From: Neobacillus niacini
GTDB taxonomy: Bacteria > Bacillota > Bacilli > Bacillales > Cytobacillaceae
Assembly: GCF_023715415.1 (NCBI RefSeq)
Contig: NZ_JAMBOB010000007.1
Span: forward strand, 1 to 64,000
Direction of reading: 5' to 3'
Length of the DNA stretch: 64,000 bases
Part shown: one piece after another, positions 17,327-25,924 of the stretch
Numbering within the stretch: position 1 is the stretch's first letter
Layout of the letters: every line of letters starts with the position of its first letter
Program-made: the position numbers and the translations under genes
Notes under the pieces: generated by a model
Told to the model about the DNA's origin: nothing
Database searches by the model: none
The model's input: the letters and a program-made list of their open reading frames with translations, nothing else

Positions 17327-18559
17327 GTGCAATTTTTCAAAGTAAAAACCGTTGAAGAAACGTTTGAACTGATAGAAGAAAAAATCCAAGCGATCGTAGA
17401 AACGGAAGTTCTCTCACTTGAAGAGGCTCTTCATTATATATTGGCCGTGCCTGTCACCGCAAAGGAAAATGTCCCTGGCTTTGACCGCTCAACGGTGGAT
17501 GGTTATGCTGTGAAGGCAAAGGACACCTATGGTTCATCTGATTCCATGCCGGGGTTTTTAACGGTGGTGGGTGAAGTTGCAATGGGAGAGTGTGCAGCCA
17601 TTCCTGTCGGTCAAGGGGAAGCTGTCTATGTCCCAACAGGCGGAATGATTCCTCCTGGCAGTGACAGCGTGATTATGATTGAACACTGCGAAGACCATGA
17701 TGGGCTGTTAAACACTTACAAGTCAGTCGCACCTGGTGAAAATATTATTCGTGCAGGCGAGGATATCCGCGAAGGGGAAATCCTCCTTCGGGAAGGAACC
17801 CTGATTCGCCCGCAAGAGTTAGGTGCAATTGCCTCACTTGGAATTAGCCATGTAAGTGTCTACCGTAGGCTCAAGGTCGGTTATCTATCATCTGGTGATG
17901 AAATTGTTCCCTATCAAACAGAAAAACTTTCAGAAGGACAAATCCGTGATATTAACTATTTGACGATTTCGGGTCTCGCAAAACAATGGAATGTCGAGGT
18001 TGTGTATGGTGGAATTGTGAAGGATGACTATCAGGAGTTTCAGCAAAAAGCGCAGGATTTATATAATGAAGTTGATTGCTTAATTCTCTCAGGAGGAAGC
18101 TCGGTCGGCGCAAAGGACTACACAACGGATGTGGTTCAGTCACTAGGTTCACCAGGCGTGTTCGTTCACGGCATTTCAATCAAACCAGGAAAACCTACGA
18201 TTCTTGCTATGGCAAATGGAAAACCTGTTATGGGCCTTCCGGGGCATCCCGCTTCTGCGATGATTATTTTTATGCTGTTTGGTGAGAAGATTCTTCAAAA
18301 GTTAAAAGGGGAAAAAATTGATAAAAAGCCTAATAGAATTTTTGCCCGAATTACGAAGAATATTCCTTCATCACCAGGAAGGTCTGACTACATTCGTGTT
18401 CGTTTATTTGAGAAAGACGGAGAATGGTGGGCGGAGCCGATTATTGGAAAATCAGGGTTAATCACTACCTTAGTAAAAAGTGATGGTATTGTTGAAATTA
18501 TTTCAGAAAAAGAGGGTATTTCACAGGGAGACTATGTTCCTGTGATTGCAACACGATGA
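17327..18559 (+). CDS. moeA: Molybdopterin molybdenumtransferase MoeA (first copy)
   Basis: A 410-residue MoeA with GTG start. It has the characteristic motifs PGFDRSTVDGYAV, PTGGMIPPGSD, the SSGDE segment, the SGGSSVGAKDYT loop and the GKPTILAMANGKPVMGLPGHPASA region, followed by the C-terminal domain IV. MoeA inserts molybdate into adenylated molybdopterin. It is followed at 14 bp by a second moeA-like gene. Ordinary length for the family. Confidence 0.94.
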   Translation: MQFFKVKTVEETFELIEEKIQAIVETEVLSLEEALHYILAVPVTAKENVPGFDRSTVDGYAVKAKDTYGSSDSMPGFLTVVGEVAMGECAAIPVGQGEAVYVPTGGMIPPGSDSVIMIEHCEDHDGLLNTYKSVAPGENIIRAGEDIREGEILLREGTLIRPQELGAIASLGISHVSVYRRLKVGYLSSGDEIVPYQTEKLSEGQIRDINYLTISGLAKQWNVEVVYGGIVKDDYQEFQQKAQDLYNEVDCLILSGGSSVGAKDYTTDVVQSLGSPGVFVHGISIKPGKPTILAMANGKPVMGLPGHPASAMIIFMLFGEKILQKLKGEKIDKKPNRIFARITKNIPSSPGRSDYIRVRLFEKDGEWWAEPIIGKSGLITTLVKSDGIVEIISEKEGISQGDYVPVIATR

Positions 18560-18573
18560 GGGGGATAAAATAG

Positions 18574-20496
18574 ATGGACCGCAAAACGTATAAACGGAAA
18601 ATATATTTAGAGGACAAACCCCGATCGGAAGCGAAAACAGAAATTCTCGAGAACTTTTCTCTGCCTCTCGAAAAAGAAATGATTCCAACAAGTGACGCCC
18701 TTGGACGTGTAACGGCTGAACCGATTTTTGCAAATGTATCCATGCCACATTACCATGCATCCGCCATGGATGGAATTGCGGTGATTGCTGAAAAAACGTA
18801 TACCGCCCATGAACAAAATCCACTTCAGCTTAAGCTGGGGATTGATTTTGCCATTGTGGACACAGGAAATGCGATACCAGCTCCATTTAACGCAGTCATT
18901 ATGATTGAGCATGTTGATATGATTGATGAAGAAACCATTGAAATTATAGAGCCCGCAACACCATGGCAGCATATCCGCCCAATTGGCGAGGATATTGTAC
19001 AAGAGGAAATGCTTTTCCCGCAGGGGCATATCCTTAGACCAGCAGATTTGGGTATTCTTTTAGCAGCCCAACAACTACAGATTCCGGTTGTGAAAAAGCC
19101 GGTTGTTACCATCATCCCGACAGGTAATGAGCTTGTTGAGGCAAATAGTGTACTTTCCTCAGGAAAGATTATTGAGTTTAATGGAACGGTTTTTGCGAAT
19201 TTTGTAAAAGATTGGGGCGGGGAGCCAAGACTTCACCAAATTGTGAAGGACGACCCTGAAAAGATTAAGTCTGTATTACTTGAAGCAGCGGAAACCTCGG
19301 ATATTATTGTTATTAATGCCGGGTCATCAGCAGGTTCAAAGGATTATACCGTTCATATTATCGGTGAAATTGGAACGGTCTTTACCCACGGTGTGGCTGC
19401 AAGACCTGGAAAGCCCGTTATTTTAGGAAAAATAAATGAAAAGATTGTCGTAGGTGTCCCAGGATATCCGGTCTCCGCCTATTTGTCGTTAGAATGGTTT
19501 GTCAGGCCGTTGATATGTAAGTATTTGCAAATCCCAGAGCCAAAACGGCAAACAGTCACTGTTAAACTTGGCCGCAGAATTGTTTCGGGTATGGGGGCTG
19601 AGGACTTTGTACGAATGAATATCGGCTATGTGAATGGACAGTATGTTGCAAATCCACTGACAAGAGCAGCGGGCGTAACGATGTCCTATGTGAGAGCAGA
19701 TGGCCTTCTTGTCGTACCAGCCAACGTAATTGGCTATGAACAAGGTGATTTTGCTGAAGTTGAGTTATTACGACCACTTGAGGAGATCAAAAATGCCATT
19801 ATGTTTTGTGGCAGCCATGATTTGACCATTGACCTTTTATCCTCACAGGTGAAAAGACAACGTGCAGATATGAAAATCGTTTCAGCACATGTTGGCAGTA
19901 TGGCTGGTATTATGGCAATTCGAAAAGGCGAGGCCCATGTAGCGGGCATTCATTTGCTTGATCCGAATACAAAGCAATACAATATCTCCTATGTTAAGAA
20001 AATGCTAGCAGGTGCAGATGTTGTTCTCTATCCATTTTTAAAAAGAAAGCAAGGCTGGATACTACCAAAGGGAAATCCGCTGGGAATTGAGACGGTAATG
20101 GATATTGCTGAGAAAAAAGCGAACTTTGTTAACCGTCAAAAAGGCGCAGGAACAAGGATTCTCTTTGACTTGCTGCTTGAGGAGAACGGAATTTCTTCAG
20201 AAGAAGTTACCGGATATGATAGAGAGATGTTTTCACACTTAGCTGTAGCTGCGGAAGTAAATGGGGACAGTCAGGGTGCAGGGCTCGGGATTTATCCTGC
20301 CGCAAAAGCAATGGAATTGGATTTTGTACCTGTCGGTGATGAAGAGTACGATTTAGTGATGTCGAGGAGCTTTTATGAAAGTGAAAGCGGCAAATTATTA
20401 ATCGACATTATCCAATCACCGCAATTTAAAGAGCAGGTCGAAAAGATTGGCGGATACGAAGTAGTGGAAAAGGCGCAGCCAAAGAATTTGATCTAA
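18574..20496 (+). CDS. MoeA fused to periplasmic-binding-protein-like domain
   Basis: A 640-residue two-part protein. Residues 1 to about 405 are a complete MoeA-like fold (MPHYHASAMDGIA, IMIEHVD, PTGNELVE, NAGSSAGSKDYT, GKPVILGKINEK, VPGYPVSAYLS). Residues about 410-635 form a PBP-like substrate-binding domain (PF12727 type; GSHDLTIDLL, VGSMAGIMAIRKGEAHVAG, RQKGAGTRILFDLL). Fusions of this kind are known in archaea and Firmicutes; the second domain may sense or bind molybdate, tungstate or a pterin intermediate. In the first half GSSAGSKDYT differs from SGGSSVGAKDYT of the neighbour. Paired with a standard MoeA, it may handle a different metal or step. Confidence 0.92.
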   Translation: MDRKTYKRKIYLEDKPRSEAKTEILENFSLPLEKEMIPTSDALGRVTAEPIFANVSMPHYHASAMDGIAVIAEKTYTAHEQNPLQLKLGIDFAIVDTGNAIPAPFNAVIMIEHVDMIDEETIEIIEPATPWQHIRPIGEDIVQEEMLFPQGHILRPADLGILLAAQQLQIPVVKKPVVTIIPTGNELVEANSVLSSGKIIEFNGTVFANFVKDWGGEPRLHQIVKDDPEKIKSVLLEAAETSDIIVINAGSSAGSKDYTVHIIGEIGTVFTHGVAARPGKPVILGKINEKIVVGVPGYPVSAYLSLEWFVRPLICKYLQIPEPKRQTVTVKLGRRIVSGMGAEDFVRMNIGYVNGQYVANPLTRAAGVTMSYVRADGLLVVPANVIGYEQGDFAEVELLRPLEEIKNAIMFCGSHDLTIDLLSSQVKRQRADMKIVSAHVGSMAGIMAIRKGEAHVAGIHLLDPNTKQYNISYVKKMLAGADVVLYPFLKRKQGWILPKGNPLGIETVMDIAEKKANFVNRQKGAGTRILFDLLLEENGISSEEVTGYDREMFSHLAVAAEVNGDSQGAGLGIYPAAKAMELDFVPVGDEEYDLVMSRSFYESESGKLLIDIIQSPQFKEQVEKIGGYEVVEKAQPKNLI

Positions 20497-20512
20497 AAGA
20501 GGTGCACAAAAA

Positions 20513-20977
20513 ATGAACTTTCAAATTTCAAAGGAACCTATTGATATACAATCGGTTATTGATAAGGTTGTTCAGCGTAATGCTGGAGCAATCACTACTT
20601 TTATTGGAACGGTACGTGAATTAACAAAAGGCAAAAAGACGCTATTCTTAATTTACGATGCGTATGAAGCAATGGCTGTGAAAAAGCTTGAGCAAATCGG
20701 CAGGGAAATTGAAGAGCGCTGGGAAGGTTCTCAGGTGGCGATTACCCATCGTGTCGGCCGTCTTGATATCACGGATATCGCCGTCGTTATTGCTGTTTCC
20801 ACTCCACACCGTGCCGATTCCTACGATGCCAATCGTTATGCGATTGAAAGGATCAAAGAAATTGTCCCGATTTGGAAAAAGGAACATTGGGAAGATGGTG
20901 AAGAGTGGATGGGCAACCAGCTTGAAACGGTTGCTTACCCAAGCGGCAAACCTGAGGAGGACGATTTGAATGAATAA
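20513..20977 (+). CDS. moaE: Molybdopterin synthase catalytic subunit MoaE
   Basis: A 154-residue MoaE with GAITTFIGTVRE, the HRVGRLDI motif and the catalytic-lysine region WKKEHWEDGEEW. With MoaD it converts precursor Z (cPMP) to molybdopterin. The ribosome binding site AAAGAGGTGCACAAA is the same motif seen before fdhE and mobA. Its end overlaps moaD by eight bases. Confidence 0.95.
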   Translation: MNFQISKEPIDIQSVIDKVVQRNAGAITTFIGTVRELTKGKKTLFLIYDAYEAMAVKKLEQIGREIEERWEGSQVAITHRVGRLDITDIAVVIAVSTPHRADSYDANRYAIERIKEIVPIWKKEHWEDGEEWMGNQLETVAYPSGKPEEDDLNE

Positions 20978-21203
20978 AGTAATGTTTTTCGCCCATTTGC
21001 GTGATGCGGTTGGCGAAGAGTTTCTTAAATTAAATGCGACAGGTAAAAGTGTGGCTGAATTGAAGGCAGAGTTGGGAGCAATCTACAATCTTCCTAAATT
21101 AGATACCGTTATGACGGCAATAAACGAAGAGTTTGCCCAGGACGATGAAGTGATTCAAGACGGAGATGAAATCGCCTTTATCCCGCCAGTAAGCGGCGGT
21201 TGA
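20970..21203 (+). CDS. moaD: Molybdopterin synthase sulfur carrier MoaD
   Basis: A 77-residue ubiquitin-like protein ending in PPVSGG; the C-terminal Gly-Gly is adenylated by MoeB and thiocarboxylated. It supplies sulfur to MoaE. ATG lies inside moaE (eight-base overlap) after a strong GAGGAGG site, so the two subunits are coupled. Confidence 0.95.
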   Translation: MNKVMFFAHLRDAVGEEFLKLNATGKSVAELKAELGAIYNLPKLDTVMTAINEEFAQDDEVIQDGDEIAFIPPVSGG

Positions 21204-21212
21204 TTCAGGGTA

Positions 21213-21312
21213 ACTCTCGGAAAATGGAGGATACTCTCGGAAAGCGGGGAATACTCTCGGATGGCGGAAATTACTCTCGGATAGCGGGGAATACTCTCGG
21301 ATAACGCGAGTA
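21213..21312. repeat. Tandem array of five 20-bp units
   Basis: ACTCTCGG recurs at 21213, 21233, 21253, 21273 and 21293, exactly every 20 bases. The consensus unit is ACTCTCGGAWAGCGGGGAAT. It fills the space between moaD and moeB with no other gene or terminator visible. Confidence 0.95.
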
Positions 21313-21356
21313 ATACCCCATTAACCAAGTAAAACGATTGTGGAAGGGGAAGCAGA

Positions 21357-22376
21357 ATGAACGAACGATATTCACGTCAGGTCCTCTTTCCAGGAATCGG
21401 GAAAGAAGGACAGGCTAAAATCCGCTCGAAGCATGTGTTAATGATCGGTGCCGGTGCGCTTGGGTCAGGGAATGCAGAAATCCTCACTCGAGCTGGTGTT
21501 GGCAGGCTTACGATTGTTGATAGAGATTATGTTGAGGCAAGCAATCTGCAGCGCCAGCAGCTTTATACCGAAGAAGATGTGGCGGAGAAGCTTCCGAAGG
21601 CTGCTGCCGCTGAAAAACGGCTAAAGGCAATCAATTCAGACGTTGAAATTCATGCGATTATTGGGGATGCCACTCCAGATATGCTCGAGGAATTGGTGAA
21701 GGATGTCGACATCATCATGGATGCCACCGATAATTTTGAAACACGGATGATTATTAATGATGTTTCACAAAAGTATCAGATACCATGGATTTATGGTGCG
21801 TGTGTCGGCAGTTATGGGATGAGTTTTTCAATCATTCCAGGAAAGACCCCGTGCCTAAACTGTTTGTTACGGACAATTCCGATGCAGGGATTAACCTGTG
21901 ATACCGGAGGAATTATCTCGCCGGCTGTCCAAATGGTCATTGCTCATCAAAGTGCGGAAGCGCTCAAAATGCTAGTCGAGGATTGGGACGCAGTTCGGAC
22001 CTCATTTGTCAGCTTTGATCTATGGCGGAACCAATATACTAGTTTGAAAATGGGGAAAGCCAAATTTACAGGCTGTTTATCCTGTGGCGAGGAAAGAACC
22101 TACCCTTACCTCGACAAGGAAAATAGGACAAAAACCACTGTTTTATGCGGGCGAGACACGGTCCAAATTCGTCCAGCCTCTCAAGGCGAAATATCGCTAG
22201 AGAAGCTGGCAGGACAGCTTAGTACACTAGGCTATGTCGTAAAAGGGAATCCCTATCTATTATCAGTAGAAATGGGAGAGGAACGGATGGTCATCTTCAA
22301 CGACGGCCGTGCTCTCATTCATGGAACAAAGGATCTTACCCATGCTAAAACTATTTATCAAAGAATTTTAGGATGA
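21357..22376 (+). CDS. moeB: MoeB/ThiF-type adenylyltransferase
   Basis: A 339-residue E1-like enzyme with the nucleotide-binding GAGALGSGNAEILTRAG, the DRDYVEASNLQRQ segment, zinc CxxC pairs (CLNCLL, CLSCGE) and the catalytic CDTGG loop. It adenylates the Gly-Gly end of MoaD (or ThiS). No complete rhodanese domain is obvious in the C-terminal part. Position after moaE-moaD favours MoeB over ThiF. Last gene of the operon, followed by a terminator. Confidence 0.92.
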   Translation: MNERYSRQVLFPGIGKEGQAKIRSKHVLMIGAGALGSGNAEILTRAGVGRLTIVDRDYVEASNLQRQQLYTEEDVAEKLPKAAAAEKRLKAINSDVEIHAIIGDATPDMLEELVKDVDIIMDATDNFETRMIINDVSQKYQIPWIYGACVGSYGMSFSIIPGKTPCLNCLLRTIPMQGLTCDTGGIISPAVQMVIAHQSAEALKMLVEDWDAVRTSFVSFDLWRNQYTSLKMGKAKFTGCLSCGEERTYPYLDKENRTKTTVLCGRDTVQIRPASQGEISLEKLAGQLSTLGYVVKGNPYLLSVEMGEERMVIFNDGRALIHGTKDLTHAKTIYQRILG

Positions 22377-22381
22377 CTTAG

Positions 22382-22410
22382 AACTCGTACCTCATTGGTG
22401 CGGGTTTTTT
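22382..22410 (+). terminator. Terminator of the fdh-moco operon
   Basis: AACTCGTACC (22382-22391) pairs, with two G-U pairs, with GGTGCGGGTT (22397-22406), followed by T6. Confidence 0.85.
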
Positions 22411-22425
22411 ATATGACAAAACCTA

Positions 22426-22447
22426 ACATGTTTCACGTGAAACATGT
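22426..22447. other. parS-type ParB/Spo0J binding site
   Basis: TGTTTCACGTGAAACA at 22429-22444 fits the parS consensus of Bacillus (TGTTNCACGTGAAACA) at every position and sits inside a perfect 22-bp palindrome. It lies in the intergenic region before ywdI, in a region whose B. subtilis counterpart is on the left arm a few hundred kb from oriC. Confidence 0.92.
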
Positions 22448-22515
22448 CGAATTTCTAATTGGCTGGCGAATTTGGTATGATAATAAAGAGATTGAAATAG
22501 AGGAGTTAATAAATT

Positions 22516-22803
22516 GTGGATATTTCAGTAGATAAATTACTAAGGAAAATAGAAGAGGAATTAAGGCTTGCGAAAACCAGCAGTAAGCAAGAAAACTTGC
22601 GGGAAAAAGTGTACTCTATTAAAATATTATGCGAGTTGATACTAGATGAAAAGCAGGTACAACAGGAGGCACTACCAATGCCTATAACAGCCTTTCAACC
22701 TATGACAACACAGCCAGCCTTTGGGCAGCCCGTATCACTCAATCAACCAAAGAAACTAGAAATGGAAGACGAAGCAAACGGAGATTCATTATTTGACTTT
22801 TAA
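22516..22803 (+). CDS. ywdI: YwdI family protein (DUF5327)
   Basis: A 95-residue protein with GTG start. The N-terminus is a helical, charged segment (KLLRKIEEELRLAKTSSK) and the C-terminus is Pro/Gln-rich then acidic (EMEDEANGDSLFDF). It matches ywdI of B. subtilis in size and position beside ywdK and gerQ. The function is unknown. A nearby -10-like TATGATAAT precedes it. Confidence 0.8.
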   Translation: MDISVDKLLRKIEEELRLAKTSSKQENLREKVYSIKILCELILDEKQVQQEALPMPITAFQPMTTQPAFGQPVSLNQPKKLEMEDEANGDSLFDF

Positions 22804-22815
22804 GGGGGAGAAAGT

Positions 22816-23187
22816 GTGAAAACTTTTATAATCATTGGAGCGATAAATGCCTTTTTAGCGGTTGCACTAGGAGCCTTTGGAGCACATGGACTTAAGGATA
22901 AGCTAGATCCTCATTATCTAGAAATTTGGAAAACAGGTGTCACCTATCAAATGTTTCATGCAACAGGACTGTTAGTGATTGGAATGCTGCTTGGAAAAGT
23001 TGAAGCTAGTTCCTTCTTTACTTGGTCTGGCTGGTTATTTCTTATCGGAATCATTCTTTTTAGCGGCAGTCTCTATGTTCTAAGCTTGACTAAGATAGGC
23101 GTGCTCGGTGCCATCACACCGCTTGGCGGAGTCTGCTTTTTAGCAGGCTGGGTTTTGATGATTATAGGTACTGTTAAAGATTTGTAA
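22816..23187 (+). CDS. ywdK: DUF423/TMEM256 membrane protein YwdK
   Basis: A 123-residue membrane protein with four predicted transmembrane helices and the family motif ALGAFGAHGLKDKL after the first helix. GTG start after AAGGGGGAG, 12 bp after ywdI. Members of this family are widespread, with no established biochemical role. Confidence 0.88.
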   Translation: MKTFIIIGAINAFLAVALGAFGAHGLKDKLDPHYLEIWKTGVTYQMFHATGLLVIGMLLGKVEASSFFTWSGWLFLIGIILFSGSLYVLSLTKIGVLGAITPLGGVCFLAGWVLMIIGTVKDL

Positions 23188-23194
23188 AATAGCA

Positions 23195-23226
23195 AAAAGG
23201 CATTGGATATAGCTCCAATGCCTTTT
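23195..23226. terminator. Bidirectional terminator between ywdK and gerQ
   Basis: AAAAGGCATTGGA (23195-23207) pairs with TCCAATGCCTTTT (23214-23226), giving A/T runs on both sides for convergent genes. Confidence 0.88.
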
Positions 23227-23230
23227 GTTT

Positions 23231-23710
23231 TTATCTAGGAGAATAAGTACCTAAAGCGGGTGCTCCTGCTGCAAAAGGATACTCATATTCAATTTCTTCA
23301 TCAAACGTAATGTAGTCAATCGGTACCATTGGGATGAGGAAACGAGTACCAACCTGCGGGTCACTTAAAATAACATGGTCCCTTCCGGCAGCTTCAATAA
23401 TCCCAACAAATTTCTTGGCATTCCATTGATTGTTGCCCTCAAAGGTTGCATAAACGGTGGCTAACTTCCCTTTGTTTAATCGCAGAATATTTTCGATGTA
23501 CGATTGTTCAACTGGCAGCATTCCCGGTTGTTGTGCTGCAGGTGGCGATGTAGGTATACCTTGCTGTGGAAATCCTTGTTGTGGGAACTGCGGAAATCCT
23601 TGCTGTTGCCCACCAGGAAAAAATCCCTGCCCTTGACCTTGATATGGAGCTTGTGCTCCCTGTCTAGCTTGATAGGGCTGATACCCTTGTTGATTATAAT
23701 ACTGATTCAT
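23231..23710 (-). CDS. gerQ: Spore coat protein GerQ
   Basis: About 159 residues. The N-terminal half is Gln/Gly/Pro/Tyr-rich (QGYQPYQARQGAQ, GQGQGFFPGG); the C-terminal half is the conserved GerQ domain (YIENILRLNKGKLATVYATF to the end). In B. subtilis GerQ is a coat protein needed to localise the cortex-lytic enzyme CwlJ, and its N-terminal lysines are cross-linked by transglutaminase. This protein has no lysine until the conserved domain if it starts at ATG 23710, which has AGGAGGGG upstream. An upstream extension would overlap that site and is less likely. Confidence 0.92.
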   Translation of the reverse strand: MNQYYNQQGYQPYQARQGAQAPYQGQGQGFFPGGQQQGFPQFPQQGFPQQGIPTSPPAAQQPGMLPVEQSYIENILRLNKGKLATVYATFEGNNQWNAKKFVGIIEAAGRDHVILSDPQVGTRFLIPMVPIDYITFDEEIEYEYPFAAGAPALGTYSPR

Positions 23711-23889
23711 CTTTTCCCCTCCTAAAAAATGACTAACCCATTTGTGCCAACATTTCATTCATACTCCCAGAAGCCTAAATGGTGACAATCGGGATAGTCC
23801 CGTTTGTGAGATTATTCGGAGCTAAAACTTAAGACTCGCTGTTTTATTAGTATGAGGAGGAAGGGAGAAATATGACTTAACGAGAATAC

Positions 23890-23919
23890 AAAAAAAGCCC
23901 CCAGCAGATGCTGAGAACT
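23890..23919 (-). terminator. Terminator of hemQ
   Basis: On the minus strand AGTTCTCAGC pairs, with several G-U pairs, with GCTGGGGGCT (23910-23919 and 23896-23905), followed by a T-run. Confidence 0.65.
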
Positions 23920-23926
23920 TTCAAGA

Positions 23927-24670
23927 TTAAACCTGCAAGAAGCGAGCTACTCTCTCTTCCTCTAACAGATTACCCACAAAGAAAGCACCAAATTCACCGT
24001 AACGGGCACTTACTTCGTCAAAACGCATTTCATAGATAAGCTTTTTGAATTGAAGAACATCTTCAGCAAAAAGCGTTACGCCCCATTCGTAGTCATCAAA
24101 GCCGACAGAACCGGTAATGATTTGCTTTACTTTTCCTGCATATGTACGGCCAATCATTCCGTGGCTGCGCATCATACTGCGGCGCTCTTCCATCGGAAGC
24201 ATATACCAGTTGTCATTTCCTTGACGGCGCTTGTCCATAGGATAGAAACAAACATGTGCAGTTTTAGGAAGCTTCGGATAGAGTCGTGCAAGAATTTGTG
24301 GATTTTGGTATGGATCCTCGCCAGCAGGCAGATAGTTGCTGAGCTCAACAACAGATACATAAGAATGTGCTGGGATTGTAAATTCAGCTAATTTTGTTTT
24401 ATTAAATTCTGTTTCAATTTCGTTTAATTCTGCCATTGTCGGGCGTAAAATCATCATCATAAAATCAGCTTTTTGACCAACAATTGTATAGAGAGCATGG
24501 CTGCCTTCGTTGCGCTCCTGCGTGTGATTCCACTTTTCAACTAGACTTAAAAACTCGTGAATCGCACTTTGACGTTCATCACTTGAAAGCATTTTCCAAG
24601 TCGTCCAATCAACCGTACGGAAATCATGCAAACAATACCAGCCATCAAGCGTTTGAGCTGCTTCACTCAT
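23927..24670 (-). CDS. hemQ: Coproheme decarboxylase HemQ
   Basis: A 247-residue chlorite dismutase-family protein. HemQ decarboxylates coproheme III to haem b, the last step of the Gram-positive (coproporphyrin-dependent) pathway. The proximal haem ligand is His170 (RSHGMIGR) and the catalytic tyrosine is Tyr143 (CFYPMDKRR); the 27-residue spacing matches Geobacillus HemQ (Tyr145/His172). ATG 24670 follows AGGAGTG; in-frame codons further upstream lack a site. It diverges from pta as in B. subtilis ywfI-pta. Confidence 0.95.
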   Translation of the reverse strand: MSEAAQTLDGWYCLHDFRTVDWTTWKMLSSDERQSAIHEFLSLVEKWNHTQERNEGSHALYTIVGQKADFMMMILRPTMAELNEIETEFNKTKLAEFTIPAHSYVSVVELSNYLPAGEDPYQNPQILARLYPKLPKTAHVCFYPMDKRRQGNDNWYMLPMEERRSMMRSHGMIGRTYAGKVKQIITGSVGFDDYEWGVTLFAEDVLQFKKLIYEMRFDEVSARYGEFGAFFVGNLLEEERVARFLQV

Positions 24671-24826
24671 GATAATCACTCCTAAATAATCATTCTTCTT
24701 ATTAACAATCTTTACTATATCATAGTTTGACCAAGACACGCTCGAATAAACCCCCATGGATAATTTTAAATAAAGAGGTAAATAGTAAAGGTTGTGTGAG
24801 TTTTTTGAATAAAAGAACATTTACAG

Positions 24827-24871
24827 TGGAAGCGTTACCTAAGTTGAATTTTTCAACAGGTAAAGTATGCT
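24827..24871 (+). promoter_or_regulatory. pta promoter with possible cre site
   Basis: TTGAAT (24844-24849), 16-bp spacer, TATGCT (24866-24871). Upstream, TGGAAGCGTTACCT (24827-24840) resembles the CcpA cre consensus TGWAANCGNTNWCA with three mismatches. CcpA activates pta from an upstream cre in B. subtilis, so the position is sensible. Confidence 0.45.
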
Positions 24872-24904
24872 AAAAGAAGTAGATATATTTAGGGAGGATT
24901 TAAT

Positions 24905-25879
24905 GTGGCAGATTTATTTGAAGGGTTAAAACAGAAATTATCAGGCCGGGATATGAGGATTGTTTTTCCAGAAGGCTTGGATGAGCGAATTGTCAGAGCA
25001 GCCAGCAGACTTGCAGAAGAAAAGCGATTAACTCCTATTTTGGTAGGAAATATTGAACAAGTTCAGGCTAAAGCACAGGAGCTAGGTGTTTCCTTAGAGG
25101 CAGCAGAAATTTATGACCCAGCGAGCTATGCGGCAATGGACGAGCTTGTGGCAGCGTTTGTGGAACGCCGTAAAGGAAAAGTGACAGAAGAAGATGCACG
25201 TAAGATCTTATTAGATGAAAATTATTTTGGCACCATGTTGGTGTACTTGAATAAAGCAGACGGTTTGGTGAGCGGTGCGGCGCACTCTACAGCCGATACG
25301 GTCCGCCCTGCATTGCAAATTATTAAAACAAAAGAAGGCGTGAAGAAAACGTCTGGTGTCTTCATCATGGTTCGTGAGGATGAAAAATATGTATTTGCCG
25401 ATTGCGCCATCAATATTGCGCCGGACAGCAATGATTTAGCTGAAATTGCGGTAGAAAGTGCGAAAACAGCGGATATGTTTGATATCGAGCCAAGGATTGC
25501 GATGCTAAGCTTTTCCACAAAGGGTTCAGCGAAGTCTCCAGAGACGGAAAGAGTTTCAGGAGCAGTGGAAGAAGCAAAGCGCCGTGACCCTTCCTTGGTA
25601 ATCGATGGTGAATTCCAATTTGATGCTGCCTTTGTTCCGTCTGTGGCAAAAAGTAAAGCACCCGATTCACCGCTGCAAGGCGATGCGAGCGTGTTTATTT
25701 TCCCAAGTCTTGAAGCTGGAAACATCGGTTACAAAATTGCTCAGCGTTTAGGCGGATTCGAAGCAGTTGGTCCGATTCTTCAAGGGTTAAACAAACCTGT
25801 GAATGACCTATCACGCGGCTGTAATGAAGAAGATGTCTATAAATTGGCATTGATTACGGCAGCGCAAGGAATAAAATAG
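24905..25879 (+). CDS. pta: Phosphate acetyltransferase
   Basis: A 324-residue Pta of the short type. It interconverts acetyl-CoA and acetyl phosphate in overflow metabolism. Visible conserved stretches are MRIVFPEGLDERI, GLVSGAAHSTADTVRPAL, FIFPSLEAGNIGYKI and the C-terminal GLNKPVNDLSRG. Start is GTG 24905 after AGGGAGGA; an overlapping ATG at 24903 is out of frame. Followed by a strong terminator. Confidence 0.96.
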   Translation: MADLFEGLKQKLSGRDMRIVFPEGLDERIVRAASRLAEEKRLTPILVGNIEQVQAKAQELGVSLEAAEIYDPASYAAMDELVAAFVERRKGKVTEEDARKILLDENYFGTMLVYLNKADGLVSGAAHSTADTVRPALQIIKTKEGVKKTSGVFIMVREDEKYVFADCAINIAPDSNDLAEIAVESAKTADMFDIEPRIAMLSFSTKGSAKSPETERVSGAVEEAKRRDPSLVIDGEFQFDAAFVPSVAKSKAPDSPLQGDASVFIFPSLEAGNIGYKIAQRLGGFEAVGPILQGLNKPVNDLSRGCNEEDVYKLALITAAQGIK

Positions 25880-25888
25880 GGTTTTGCG

Positions 25889-25916
25889 AGCCAGTCCTGG
25901 GGTGGGCTGGCTTTTT
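25889..25916 (+). terminator. Terminator of pta
   Basis: AGCCAGTCC (25889-25897) pairs with GGGCTGGCT (25904-25912) and is followed by TTTT. Confidence 0.88.
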
Positions 25917-25924
25917 GTGTTGGC

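Noticed and set aside
21213..21312. CRISPR array
   Set aside because: Units of 20 bp are contiguous with no unique spacers, and no cas genes are nearby. The same applies to the 21-bp arrays.
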